Shown here: positions 24,601 through 39,600 of the stretch, piece after piece
How the letters are laid out: each line of letters begins with the position of its first letter
Position numbering within the stretch: the first letter of the stretch is position 1
Assembly: GCA_903813345.2 (NCBI GenBank)
Contig: CAIIXF020000008.1
Location: 38,626,867-38,690,866 of the forward strand
DNA from: Owenia fusiformis
Taxonomy: Eukaryota; Annelida; Polychaeta; Sabellida; Oweniidae
Length of the DNA stretch: 64,000 bases
Reading direction: 5' to 3'
The notes under the pieces: generated by a model
Database searches by the model: none
The model's input: the letters and a program-made list of their open reading frames with translations, nothing else
Told to the model about the DNA's origin: nothing
Position numbers and translations under genes: made by a program

Positions 24601-27600
24601 CACTCTAACTACAGCCAGTCTTAGATGCAAGATATTGCCATCTTTCATCCTCAAAAGTCACACGTGCAAGATGACTTGTGACATCACTCGTTTATAAACA
24701 TCAAGAACATGGCAACGGATGCACAATTGCTATGAGTACCCATGCTCATACTACAAATATAAGCTGTGATGTCTTAACAATGAAGTTTTGTTGCCGTGCA
24801 TATCCAAGTATTTTCTGCAATATTGTTGTGCTGTCATGACAAAAACATAACATCCGGGACTTTCTACGGTGGTATATACTCCGTGGTATATACATTGTGG
24901 TATATACAGTTGAAAACGAGGCTGCGGCTGGAGACTGCAGGAAACAATGAAATACACCCTAATATTTTTAATCATGTGATCGGTTCTTATCCAATGAGAA
25001 AACGACAATGATATAATAAAAGATATTATTTGCTAATAAAAATTATGTTTTTGCCATGCGAAAATTGAGAAAATTATTGGAATTTATTGTACAGTATAGC
25101 CTAGTTGGTAGAACTTGGGTGACATTTGGGCACTGTTAATAATAAGGCAAGTTTGCTGATCTTTGACATTGGCAACTATTTAACTATGCAGAGTACACTG
25201 CATTTTAATTTTTGTTAATTCCAGTGGTTAATTCCAGGTTCTCCCAAGTACAGAGATAAAGGTCCTCCTGGACCAAATGGTCCTGTGCATGTCGGATGAC
25301 TACATGGTCCCTAAAGTCACTGAGCTGTTCAAGGCACTCCTCAATACCATGGCTAAAAGGTACTAATAATATTCAATGATAATTAAAATGATTAAAGTGA
25401 TTTGTAAATTGAAACGATTGATTCAAAGCTAGTTCTGTAACTTAAAGTTATAGCAAAAAATCATTCCTAACTTATGTTTATGGGAATATAAAATGTTCAC
25501 TTCACGGTCAAGGTTGAATGCATGTGATTACTGAATTTATCACATTTACATTCTGTCCAATTCTAAGATTGAACGCAAGATCTGTTTTCATTTTAGGAAT
25601 CAGTATGTAGAGTGGCACACATTGTGGTTTTCGAGACTAACTAAGGCTCTATGTTCAACTGACCAGTAAGTTGATTGTTTTAACACTTCAATGTTATTTT
25701 TCAAGCAATGCTTATCCCCATATTTAAAACCAGCTATAATTAGATATAATGGGAAATATATATACAGTATACAGTAATTTTTTATATTATATCAAATTTT
25801 ACCTGATTTGGTCCAAGACATACATAAATTTTGAACTTTTACGAGGGTGCGCTGTTCAGCCAGTAGTTTGGTGGTCAATCTTAAAATTTTGCACCCACTT
25901 GTGAAAATGATCTTGTGGAGGTTTTTACATATAATATTAAATTGCTGTTTTTAATTACTTAAATTGTAGAAGTAAGCAGTTTAGTGTGATTACACACTGG
26001 ATTCCCCAGGCCATGAAGGTGTTTCCTAGGGTACTAGCTGATCTCCTAGGCAACCTAGAGGACTCGTTGCTAGGAGATACAATGTCCAGAGATGTTGTCC
26101 TGTTGGGGCTTTTGACGTTGCTAGCAGAATCAACCAGTAAAGGGATCACTGTGGTAGGTTCTTAAAAATTGCTTATTTGACACTTTGAAAAGTGCTATAT
26201 TGTCATTTTTTGCTACTGGCAGGCACAACATAAATCTTGTCTTTAAAATTCCTGGAAATCTGTTTGACTTGACATTTTGACAGATGCAATAGCATTATAG
26301 CAGACTGTGCCAAGGTTTTGGGCATGCTTGCTTGGTAAATTACGCAGGTGGCCATTTTGCTTTTCAAAGTGAAATATTTATCCCTGAGCAGTATAATCTT
26401 GTTTCCGGGAATATTAACTCTACTATACCTTGCATGGTGTTCATGAGCAACCCATTTGGCTTATCAGTAATGATTATGTTGTTTGTTTTTATGTGTCTGC
26501 TACTTATGAATGGTTTATTGGATGACTGTTAGATGTTAATAAGGTACTTTCAAAAATATACTAAACAATACAATTAGACAAACAGAATGTCTTATGCATT
26601 TCTAGGGGTTAGGTATAGTAGAGTGATATTGTCTAAGAACTCCTTTTTCCTAAAAAACAATCTGTACATTTTACCAGAGACATATGAAACATTTACTTTA
26701 TGGTTACAGTCATTGCATATTTTGGGCAAAATGATTCAATTCTTGAACTAATTAAAATATTGGATGATTTAGTTTAACCTGAGGGATGATAGGATGATAG
26801 TGACAGAAGGGGAAAAATATCTTATCTAATTTCTCAAAGAAATCACCACTGGCTCTTGTATACTTTCATATTCAATCCAATGACAGGGGCATATTCGTTA
26901 TAGTTACAGTCTATAATTCTGTTTTGCACAATGTATAGCTCTGACATAACCACTTTTAGGAGTACACCAGGGAGGTATGTATATGTATTGTATATGTATT
27001 ACAAGTCAGATGGCATCTGAGCCAAGGCATTCAGCTTCCTGTGTTATATATGTAAATAGCCCATTTAGCCCATGATTCTGATTTACATTGTTTGAAGATG
27101 ACATAATCGATTTCAGGAGTACACCAGGGAGGTGTTGCTTGAAGGCTTGTATTCCAAGTCAGATGACATCAGAGCCAAGGCGTTCAGCTTGCTGTGTGTT
27201 ACACATAAGACAACAGGTAATGAGAATGAGAATTTCTTAGTCCATTGTTATCTTACTATGATATCATTGTAATCATGGTTACAATGACTGATCCAATAGA
27301 TTTATGAATCACAATTATTTTGGAAGGCCTCGAGTAATGACCACCAGATTATTTATTTCATTTCAGAGGCCTTTACAAGTGAAGACCTGGACCTACTGAG
27401 ACATTGTATTCCCCTTAACATGTCCTCAGATTCACCTTCCTTCAGAAATACCTTTCTGTTCTGCCTCAAACATGCACTTGTTAGAATAAGGGACAGTAGT
27501 CTAAGGGGCCTTGGAGACCCCTCAGCACAATCACAAATCTCCAATATGGAGTTCATCCACTGGTATATCAGAACAATGGCAGAGAATCTATACCCAGGGT

Positions 27601-30600
27601 TTAGTTATCAGAGATTAAAGATGGCGCTGGAAGGACTACAGTTATTCTATGATAATTTCATCCAAACATTGGGAAATAATCAACGGAAAGGGCTTGTCCC
27701 TGATGGCACAAAAACGCTTATTGAGATGGCCAATAGAGATAATGCAGACTTTTGGGGCATGTTTTCTGAGAGAACAACCAATGCATTGTGGAATTGTCTC
27801 CAGAATGGTACAAATGAAATCCGAGAAATATCTTGTCAAATTTTCCTCAAATATTTCCATTGGCCGATCAGATTGCTTGGAAGCTCTGAAAAAGAAACTG
27901 CAAGATATATTCTAACTAGGGGCCTAAGCCTTTGCCAGAGTGTAAAACCAGCTGAGTGTGAAAGTGGTGCAATCTTATGTAAGCTAGTCTTCATGAAATA
28001 TTCCCTCAGTCTCAAATGGAGTATAGACTTTGGACTAATAGGGACAAATTACAACGTGGCAGTGAATGTCAAGAATTTGAAGGATTCCAGTTCATGTGCA
28101 GTCAATTTTTTGAGTGAATTGCAAAACTTTCTCAGAGCTTCCATCAAACTTTCAGAGAAGAACCCATATGAGGCTGCAATCCGGTCACCCTCGCATGGCT
28201 TATTGTCAGCATTGACACAATGTTTAGGATCACTGCCAAAAGATGTCACTCCATACTTGGCTATCTGCCAGGATCTCGCAGCAGACGTCTCATCACTCAT
28301 TGACCTCATGATGATGATTATGGCGGGAAAATGTACTAGAAAATCAGTAGCGCCATCTTTTGAGGAAATGTGTCTCTCAATCAAGGAAATGATTGAAACA
28401 AATGATAATACTTCAGAAGATAATATCATATTAGACCCCAAGTATCAAACTTGTGTTTCGTGGTGTTGGCAGAATCTAAAAGAGGGCGCTCTCTTGTTGG
28501 GGAAGATATCTGGCATTCTGGTTGGATATTGTGGAAACAACGATGGTGTTTCTGCTACTGTGATGAATATTGGAGAGGTGCTCTTACAGGTAGGTTATGA
28601 TGGTCCATGTAAAAAGTACATTATGGATGTCAGCTCAGCTTTGTTAGCAGGCATATATAGGTTGGGCAGGCATTTCCATTCAAAGCATTTTGCTTTTTGA
28701 CATAGTTTTACATTTTAAAGTCTTCAAAGTGGTGATATTTATTAATAGTTTTTAAAAAATCATATATTTCAGATTTTGACCCAGTGCCGCCACTGGGGGG
28801 CAATAATGGCTGCCAACAGTGCCTTTATAGTTCATTCAACAGAACTCATCAAATCTCACAAACAACTAAATACCATACCAGGAAAAATTCTACAAAACAC
28901 TATCGCGTCGCTTGAATCAAACAGCGCTTTATCCTCAATAACGCGCAGATCTGCAGGATTTCCACTGCTTGTCACAAGCATTCTCCTGGCAGAACTCCAG
29001 TGTAAAAGATCTGAGCTTTTTAAACTGACTATCAACGCTCTCATGGGGCTCATCAAACAGACAATAGATGGCGATGTTGACGAATTACATGACGTGCCTG
29101 TTGTACATGGATTAAACGTGATGAAAGCGATTGTGCAGGATAGCCGATTGGTGGGGATAGCACAGGGTCACCTGGGGGACGTTGCTGTGGAATGTATTTC
29201 CAAGTTTGCCTCTCCCTATTGGGCAATAAGGAATGCTGCGATGCAGTTGTATGGTGAGTTTTGGTGAGCTGTATTGTAATGTAGTTTAATTTTCAATTTT
29301 CAAACCTATACACATAGTATTTTAATATCATAAATGCTCAGCAGTTATCCTTCTTAATCAATATTTTCCTTTTAGGTGGAATAGAGCCAAGGTTACTTGG
29401 ACAAAACAAGAGTAAACTTGTTGATCGCGGTAATATCAACATTACTGAGTTCTTAAATCACTTCCCGAGCCTGTCTCATCACATCAAGAAATATCTCATA
29501 GAATCAGGGAGGAATTTACGCCGATTGCATCCTAGTTTGTTTCCTGTCATTAGCCTTGTGTCTAACCTAGGTCCATGTGGTACAACATCAAATAGGTACA
29601 TCTTAGAATATTATATACTCATAAGGTACATGGTATTAGGAGCCATTTGCTTGCCAAAAAGATAAAGTGAATTTTTTATGATCTGTTTGCACTTATCATC
29701 TGCATTAATATATTTGAAGAAAAATATAGTTAAATGTTCTCAATGTCACCACCACAAGTGGTAACATATTGTTATAGTCTCCAACTTATTTGTGGACATC
29801 GTTTATTTGTTTGTTTTTGTGTTTTTGCAGTGATATTGATTCATTGGTTGAACCTGTGACATCTTTGGCCTACCATTCTATCTACAATGTACGTGTCATG
29901 GCTGCCAAAGCACTTCCTGTTGTTGTACCAGATCCCCGGCAGCCAATCAAATTAGAGCAAATAATTAAGTCCTTACCTACTGAAAGGTCTGAATGCAACA
30001 GTTTTAACACTATACATGGAAAGTTGCTCCAAATACAGTACTTATTGAAGGAAATAACTCGAAGGTACTTAATTCCATCCTAATCAAAAGTTCTCATATG
30101 ATCTCAAAGCAGTCATTGAAGAATATTGATAAGTTGCTGAGAAACATGCCAATGTTACTGCTATCTACAAAAAGGGACGCAGAGATTAGGCTGTGAATTA
30201 CAGGCCTGTTTCTCTGACGTCAGTTTCAAGTAAAATAATGGAACATATTATATTCCATCACGTTATCTAGTAAACTTCCAACATGGATTCAGGTCAAAGC
30301 ACTCATGTGAAACTCAACTTGTCAATACAATAGAGAATATAGCTAGGGCCCTCGACAACAATAATAAACAAACAGACATGTTGGCATCAGACTTTTCCAA
30401 AGCGTTTGACACGGTGGCTCACGAACGCCTCTTGCTCAAACTCGACTATTACGGAATTCGCAATAATATCAGATCCTGGCTTGTGGGAAGATCACAACAG
30501 GTAGTTGATGGTGAATCAAGTTCAAAAACTCCAGTAAAATCAGGAGTTCCTCAAGGAACAGTTCTTGGACCACCCTGTTTCCTTGTTTATATCAATGATA

Positions 30601-33600
30601 TGGGCAATAACCTATCATCCTCAGCCAGCCTTAAACTATTTGCTGACGACAGCCTTTTATTCATGACAGTCGAAAGCAAGCAAGATGCATTAACAATACA
30701 GGAGAATCTAGATAAACTGGTCTCCTGGGCATCAACATGGCAAATGAAATTCCATCCATCAAAATGCTATGTGCTTAATATTCACAAAGGTAAATCCCCT
30801 ATCATTCACAATTACACCATGCTAGGGGAAAACCTTAAGTCGGTAACACACTTCCCATACCTAGGTATTGACATCACAAACAACTTACGCTGGACTACAC
30901 ATATTCAAACTATTGTATCCAAAGCCAATAAGGTGCTTGGATTTCTCAGGCGCAACCTCCATCAATGCCCTGAAAAAGTGAAGGCTCAGGCGTATAAGTC
31001 ACTTGTCCGGCCTAATTTAGAGTATGCCAGTTCGGCATGGGATCCATACCGACAAAAAGATATTGATATGTTGGAACAGGTACAGAGAAGAGCAGCCAGG
31101 TTTGTAACCAAATGTCATTCAAGGGAACCAGGCTGCGTCACCAAAGCTCTTCAAGACCTACAGTGGGAGCCACTGAAGGAGTGTCGAGAGGCTTCTAGAG
31201 TTTTCCTTTTCTACAAAGGAAAGCAAAACCTAGCAGCCATCGACATGCCTCCATACTTCCGCCAACAGATCAATACCAACACTAGGCTGTATCATCCTTC
31301 TAAGTTCATACAACTATCAACTAGAACGGATGCATACAAATTTAGCTATTTCCCTAGGACAATAGCTAAATGGAACACTCTACCTGGTGACATCTTAGAC
31401 TGTGACAGTCTAAGTAGTTTTAAATCATCATACTATGCCTATGTCAATAACTGCAATTAAATAGGTGTGTTTTTAATATAGATCTATGTTTTAATGTAAA
31501 AGGTCCCAAGTGCACAGCAACAAGCCTGCACTACTGGTAAAGAGGGGTGATGTCAACGCGGTAGCCTGACAGTCATCCCAGGGTATTTCAAAATAAAGGG
31601 ACTTCCTAGGGGGGTACAGGGGCCAACCAGGAAAGTTCCTTTCAATTTTAATGAGTTGCAAACCATAGATCTATTTTTAAATGTTAAGGTTTTAAATTAT
31701 ATTCTATTCAAATTCTATCACTGTTAAACTATATATTATCTGCTTTATATGGGCTTATTAGCCTTTTGCAGATTATCGACATAGACATAGACATAGACAA
31801 AGAAAATGTAGACTACTTGTAATAAGTAATGTACATTGATTCACTATAGTCAATGGACAGGCATGTTAAAATAGATACAGTATTAACATTTATTACTTAT
31901 TAAACTTTGAGAAGGAAAATTCTAAATCTCTGTGTTTCCTTAAATGAGGTATGAACTTTCGATTTTACTTTGAAAATAGGTATTGCACAAAAAGATACAG
32001 TATCATACAACTCATACTATGAGACAAAACTGTACTAGATACTTAAAATCTTTTATTTACATTTTCAGAAATATTGACTCTGTAGTTGGTAGAACATGTG
32101 GTGAGATGCTCATTCGTTTCATCTGGTTGGCAGGCCCCACCAACCCTTGTTCAGTTGTCAGAGCCCTCTTTTGGCAGATTCTACAAACATGCAAGCTACA
32201 ATTGAATCTGAAAGAATTAAATGAAATGATGCAATGCAGTGGCACGGAGGTAATTACTCTATGACTACAGATGAAAATTATCCAATTATACAATATAATA
32301 AGATTGGCAGGTGGTTTTGTTGTTCAAGTTTAGTATTGAGAACTAAGCTATTAGCAGAGCTTCCGTTTCAACTTCCTTGATGATATTTTTATAATACTTG
32401 CAAATTTGAGGTAATTTATTTCTTGAAAATACCTCATTTCTGGATAATAGTTAAAAGCGTTACAAGCATGATTTGAAATGGGATAGAGGAAAATACAGAG
32501 TTATGATTTTTGGCCGAATGGTTTCTGAGAATGGAACACTTTTTAGAGCTTTTTAGAACACTTTTAGAGGAACCAAAAATGTTCCACTTCGATCGGTTTT
32601 ACTGTATATCATAATCAGCATAATTGCAAATTTCCTCAGTGTTTGGAGATCCTTCATGTTCCCTTGTATTTGTGAACAGGATGGGTGGTTGTTGGGGAGT
32701 TAGCACCTATTACATTGTGAATTTGGTAACTGGTCAACTCAACCCCAAGTCAACTCAACCCAAGTCAACTCAACCCTTAGTCAAGTCGACCCCAAGTCAA
32801 GTCGACCCTTAGTCAAGTCGGCCCCAAGTCATCTCAACCCTTAGTCAACTCGACCCCAAGTCATCTCAACCCTTGGTCATCTCAACCCTTAGTCAACTCG
32901 ACCCCACCATAAACACAAATAGATGTACCTTTCATGGTATGATATTGATGAAATTTGAAAGAATGAGGGACTACAATGCTAATTTTCCATATTAAAATTA
33001 TCAACTAGTGAAGTTTGTGCTTAACGCATTTATAATTTTTATAAATATGACATTTATTTACCAAAATAATACTTGATTAATCTTAATAGGGCTATTCATG
33101 ATGCTATACATATATTTCACCCTTTCATATTTGAGCTTTTTTTATCTCTCCGAAATAAAAAATTATAATTGTAAGCAGAATTATCCTATACACTTTTCTG
33201 TTATACCAAAATTGTTGCAACAGTATTTTTGACAACAGGTAACTTTTGCAACATGTGCATTGTGCCAACATCCATCCATTACTTTGTATTGAATGATTTT
33301 ATATTTTGATAATAAAAATAAACAATAAACTATATGATATAGTTCAAATCTTCCCTCTGATCTATAGGCAATAGAAATGTTTATTTTTTGAAGTTAGATT
33401 TTAAACCAAGACTGAACAAACAATGGGATTTATAATTTTACAATTTCCATTATTGACCCATGTCAGGTGTCATAAATAACAAGATTTGGATTTTATAACA
33501 ATAAACAATATGATATAGTTCAAATCTTCCTTCTGATCTACAGGCGATAGAAATGTTTATTTTTTTAAGTAAGATTTTAAACCAAGACTGAACAAACAAA

Positions 33601-36600
33601 GGGATTTATGTTTTTCTATTTTCCATTATCTTACTCATATGTCAGGTGTCATAAACAATCAGATTGGGTTTTATGATCCAGTTATCTTAAATTATCTATA
33701 TTTTTTCAATGTAATATTTTTTTGAATTAGGGAAGAAATTGCATTAATCAAATAGGATTCAAATGGAAATGTTTACCTTTACCATAATTTTCTATTATTC
33801 CTTTAATAAATCATATACTATCAAAATATTTAACGAAGTACTATTTAATGATATATTATATAATGTATTTTAATCTACTTAAAACAAGTAAAATCATTGG
33901 GGTCGACTTGACTAAGGGTTGAGTTGACCAAGGGTTGAGATGACTTGGGGTCGAGTTGACTAAGGGTCGAGATGACTTGGGGTTGACTTGACTAAGAGTT
34001 GACTTGACTTGGGGTTGAGTTGACTAAGGGTTGAGTTGACTTGGGTTGAGTTGACTTGGAGTTGACCAGGAAGCGTGAATTTGATTTGACATTATTCCAG
34101 ATTGGAAGCGAGACAATGATGGTTGCTTCTTCGCAATTAATGATAGATCAATTTGTATATGGGCCTAAAGCTACAGAAATGGTCAAAGAGTCCCTGTTAT
34201 CAAGTTGTCAGTCTACTAGACTGGTCATGCTCACAACTCTCACACATCTTATGAAGCAAACCACTGAAATAGACTGGCCCTCAATACAGGTGAGTACACT
34301 TCTCTTTCAATAATCAATGGTACATCTTGGTGATTAATTATTACTGATTATCGTCTTGTATATAGAAATAACATTTCAATATAGATATTTCTTATGTTTT
34401 ATATGAATGGTGTCATTACAAGTGATACGAGAGGAAAGATCAAGTGAATATATATGAATGAACAATTTAAAGTACAAAGGGTCACAACAGCAACTCGAAC
34501 CATGATCTAACATAGTCAACATGGCATCTAATGCCCCCCTCTCCAACCTTTCAGGGATATTTAAATAATCTTGTGTATCATTGTATGGCATAATGGGTAA
34601 AACATGTTTGCTATAACTTCAGCTGACAGTATTGAACATGCTACTCTGGGAGATGAACTTGAAGTGTCGAAAAGCCTTGCTTGACTCTGTTACCGCAATT
34701 CACCTGAAAATGGGGGCTATGGTGGCAATACCCACACCTTATGTGTATCTAGACAACCTAGAAGAATGGGAGAGGAGTCGTCCTGAGGCCCCCCTAGCTG
34801 ATATTATTTACCCAGTGTATGCTGTCATTGCTGTTTCTATGATTCAGCATCAGCAGATAACGAGGTTTGTATGTTTTTTTCTGTACTTGTTTTGTTTGTT
34901 TTTTGTTTCTTGTTTGTAAATTTGATAAGCAGTTATACTTTCAATTTATGTTTTATCCACCGAATTTCATTCCTATCGTTAAATATTTTATATAAGAACA
35001 TGTATATATTTTTTATGTATATATTTTTCAGTGATGCCTTAAAAATGATTTCCATGAAATTATACAATGCAAGCAAACCTGACCAATCAGAGTTAAAGCG
35101 TTTCAATGCTGCCCTTGCACTTAGAATATGTGGACCCCAAATACTAAAAGCAGCAGAAAAGATGGTTGATTGTGATGAAATAAAAAGCACAGCAAGGTAA
35201 TACAAAAATGAGCATGTTCATCCCCAGCAGTCTAGATTGAAAACCAAATGTTTTATCACATAAAGCACATAATTTTCAATGAATAAAACACAACATTTTG
35301 TTGTAATTTATTAACATTTTTATTAAATGATCAAGGAAAATTAAAGATCAAATAGAAAAATATTACTCATATGAGTTGTAATAATGGTTGATGCGTTATC
35401 ATATCTTAATATTTATAGATTACTATTAGCTGGAATACACCTGTTGGAAGATGAGATATCTGAAGTTAAACATGAGGCTACATATTTTGCACACTCACTG
35501 GCGCTAACAGAAGGATACGAGGTAACATTATTTTCACAGTTGTCAAATACCTTCATTTTTGTGTCACTACCACCACCACCATAAGTGGTGACATATTGTT
35601 AGTCTCCAATTTCTGTGGACCGTGGTCAGTATGCGGCATCTGTAACTAATTGCATCTCGTGACATTTTGCATGTTAATGCTTTTTTTTCATTTGTTTGAA
35701 ATGGCAGAATTACAGAACATTTTCAGTTGATATAAATTAAAAATGTGAGTGATGTTGAAATATGTGGTTTACATTTGCAGTTTGCCTCCCTCCAGCCTTC
35801 CCATGGATTAATCATTCTATGTAGGAGAATGCTGACTTCAAACTCTTCTTGGAGAGAGAGTTTAATAGATGACTACATAGATAATCTGCCCATCAAATCT
35901 TTAAGACAACATATACAAGCCACAAAACAAAGGTACGTTGTTATGGCATGTTTTGGTATTATAGATGATACATTTGCAAGTTTATCCATATATGTGTACA
36001 GGGTGATCAATAAATAAGGTAAAAGTATCTGGCATTTCTTCAGATTTTATCCAATCCTCATAAAATTTACATAGAATAATGTTCAAACATTATTGAATTG
36101 ATATATTAAGTTACAGATCAAAGTGATGTGATTGGTTGAAGTTATAGTTGCCATAGCAACAGAAAGCATGAAGACCCGGGGCAACTATCAAAAAACTAAA
36201 TTTTCAGTCGAAACACTTTTGATTATATATTTCAAATCACAATTAAAATGGCATATCATATTCTTATTTCATACTTCATAACTGCTCATTAATGTCCTTT
36301 GTTTTAAACATATAGTTCATGTCTCCTACTTCTACTCAGTCTTTGAACACCTTTTAAACCCATTTTACCATAGCCTGCAAATTTTCAACACAGCTGGCTT
36401 CAAGTCATCCCATGAGAAACTCTCTCAACTCCCTCTTCAGCTCATGAAGGTAAAATCTTAAGGGGACAAGTCAGGAGAGTATAGTACATGACCTAACAGT
36501 GGGAAACCCAGAGCTTCAATGGTTTGTACTGTGAGAATATAGTATTGTGAGACGGAGCATTATCCCAGTGCAATGTGGAACGTTTTGCAGGCCTCTTAGT

Positions 36601-39600
36601 CTTAGCTTCTTCCTCTTTTCTCTCATCAAATCTCTTCTTTGGGTATTGTTTTTCATCATTAACCCGTGTCATAGATTTTCCATGATCACATCAGTTTTCA
36701 TTATATATTAATATTTTCCGTGACATCAAACATCAAATTTGCAAGAAAATATGTAACAATGTAAACAAAGTATTAAAACAATTAATGCTGGCACCCACGT
36801 TTATTTTTTTCAGTTTGAAAAAGATGTGCTTTTCACCATTTTTTTTTCAAATTGGACACAATGAAATTGCCCCGGGTAACCCCGACTCTAGTTGCCATAG
36901 TAACTATAATATTAACCAATCAGATGGCAGAAGTTATATATTTATATGTTTTAATTTAGAAATGTACAAGGTACATTCTGACCAAATTTCAGGATGTTTG
37001 GACCAATATTTACAAAATGCCAGATACTTTTACCTTATTTATTGATCACCCTGTACAAGCCACAAAACAAGGGTATGGTGTTATGGCGTGTTTTAATATT
37101 AATCATACATTTTGCAATCCTAATCCTTGAGGAAGTTGTGTAATGAGGCAAAAAAAATCAGCGATGTTAACTTTTATGCCAATTGAAAGAGCTATGAAAT
37201 GTTACACAGATCGCTTCGAATGATTTTGTTTTTCTGGTAAATTCTATAAAAATAGAAATATCCTCAAGAATAAACCCTATTTCCAACACCTTCAAGGACA
37301 TGGCTATTATTTCTTGATTTTGTATGATACAATAGCTTTTAGACATGTTAAAGAGATTACTGACATTGAATGTATCAAAGTTAAAAGATTTAGTAAAAAC
37401 TTTTTTTCACAGGAAAATAAGCCTTTATGAAAGCGACAAAGTTAACATGTTTGCTGAACCAGTCAAAACAACCTCACTGCTGCTTGATATCACAAACCAA
37501 CAGTCTGATGGCCTGGGAAAATATGATATCATGGGCAAACAACAGGATATCATGGGAAAACAGTTTGGTATCATGGGCCAACAAGGTGGTAGCATGGGCA
37601 AACAACATACAGAATTTGACTTGAGCTGTGACATGGAATGGGCTAATGCTAGATTAAAGACTCTATGTGACTACCTCAACGAAATACAGGCATCCATAAT
37701 GGATAAGGATACTGAAGGTATAAATTAGGTCAATAGTTAAGTTGCTTTATATTTGGTTAGATATATTGCACTTAGTCTAGTGGTTTTAGATGGGCAAGAA
37801 TACCTTATATAATATCACTCAGGTCAGTATCAAGCGAAGGTAACGGCCGTCACCTTCATATCAAAGATGGCGGATGGGAAGTGTCGATTTCGATATTTTT
37901 AGTTTTCATCAAATTTAACTACTTTATTGTTGACGTTATGCTTTGATATTTGAACCAAATCAGGCTTATATGACATGTGAACTACAGAGTATGATAATTT
38001 TTTCATATATCATGTGTGGGCGCCACAGTTCAAAGTAATCTTCCACCACACCACCACAGGGAAGGTAACTGTAAATGTAAGATACAGTAATGGTCATGTT
38101 AGTTTTCAATATGCGGTAACTGGACATCTTAGCTCTCCATTATAAACTCTCGTACCGTTTCACTACATATCAGTTATCTTATCATCTGTAAACCAAAATT
38201 CCAGTTACCTTCCCTTGACCGGTGGAAGATATCGTTGAACTGTGGCGCTCACGTGGCGCTCACGTATGATATAGAACAAATTATCATATTCCACTTTCAA
38301 TGTCACATAAGTCAGATTTAGTTCAAATATCAAAGCATTACTTCACCTATAAAGTAGTATAATTCAATGAAAAATATTGATACTAAAAATGTCGAAATAG
38401 ACACTTACCGTCCGCCATCTTTGATGCGAAAGTGACAGTCATTACCTTCGCTTGATACTGACCAGTGAATATGGAGAAAACTGACAAAAATCAATTAATT
38501 GACTTTTTGATTTTTCAAAATAATCCAATTGGGTCATATTAAACTATATTGGTATACAAATAGATGATCATGCTGACATGCAGATTATGATTTAACATAA
38601 AACTGATCCTTAAAAGAGAAAATCAACTTATACAGATTTTTAACATTTTGTCAATAAAGGTTGAGCCATTTCAGAAAACCTAAATTTTTGGGGAAATGTA
38701 TATGAAGATGAGGACAACTACAGAATTTATCGTACAAGTCTTCTATTTGATACCTGATACCTGATTGAATACCTTTGAAAGCCTGAACATTTGACATTTT
38801 AACTTGTGTGCTCTATTTTTCCAGTGTTCACAAATATCAACAACCCTGTGTTGTATATGAGGCACTGATGTGCATTCTGAGCTTGACTGCAATCAGTCTA
38901 CATACAATAAGACACCATGATCTAAATCTACAAATCTCAGCCAATATTAATATTTTGGGAAATTGAATACCATTATAAGCATGAACTGTTGACATGTAAT
39001 AGTTTTAACTGGTGTGCTCTATTGTTTCCAGTATTTACAAATATCAACATCCCTTTGGTATATGAGGCATTGATGTGCATTCTGAGCTTGACTGCAATCA
39101 TTCTACATACAACGAGAGACCATGATCTAAAACTACAAATCTCAGCCACTATTAACAGATTTTCTGAGGTAATTGAATATCTAAGCATTGTGGTAGAATT
39201 AAGTCAGAACAACCAAAAAATACAATTAATATTCAGTTCTAAAGATTCGATCTATATTGTATCATTAAAAGCGAACAATATTGACTATTGACTGATTCAA
39301 TGTGTTGACTGCTACACATTATTATCCCAACGAACGAAGTTCGGTAGGGATATAGTGAAGCCCTCCGTCCGTCCGTCAGTCCGTCAGTCTGTCAGTCCGT
39401 CAGTCAGTCCGTCCGTCTGTCCGTCCGTCCGGAAGATAACTCAAATATTAGTTGACGGACTTTCTTCATATTTGGTGGAAAGATGTATATTGATGAATAG
39501 TTTTACGCAAAAAAATTTTTTTCAAGATGGCCGCCGCTTTAAAAATGACAGGACTTTTTCGTAAAAATCATAAATTTTTCATTCTAAACCAAAGCAATTA

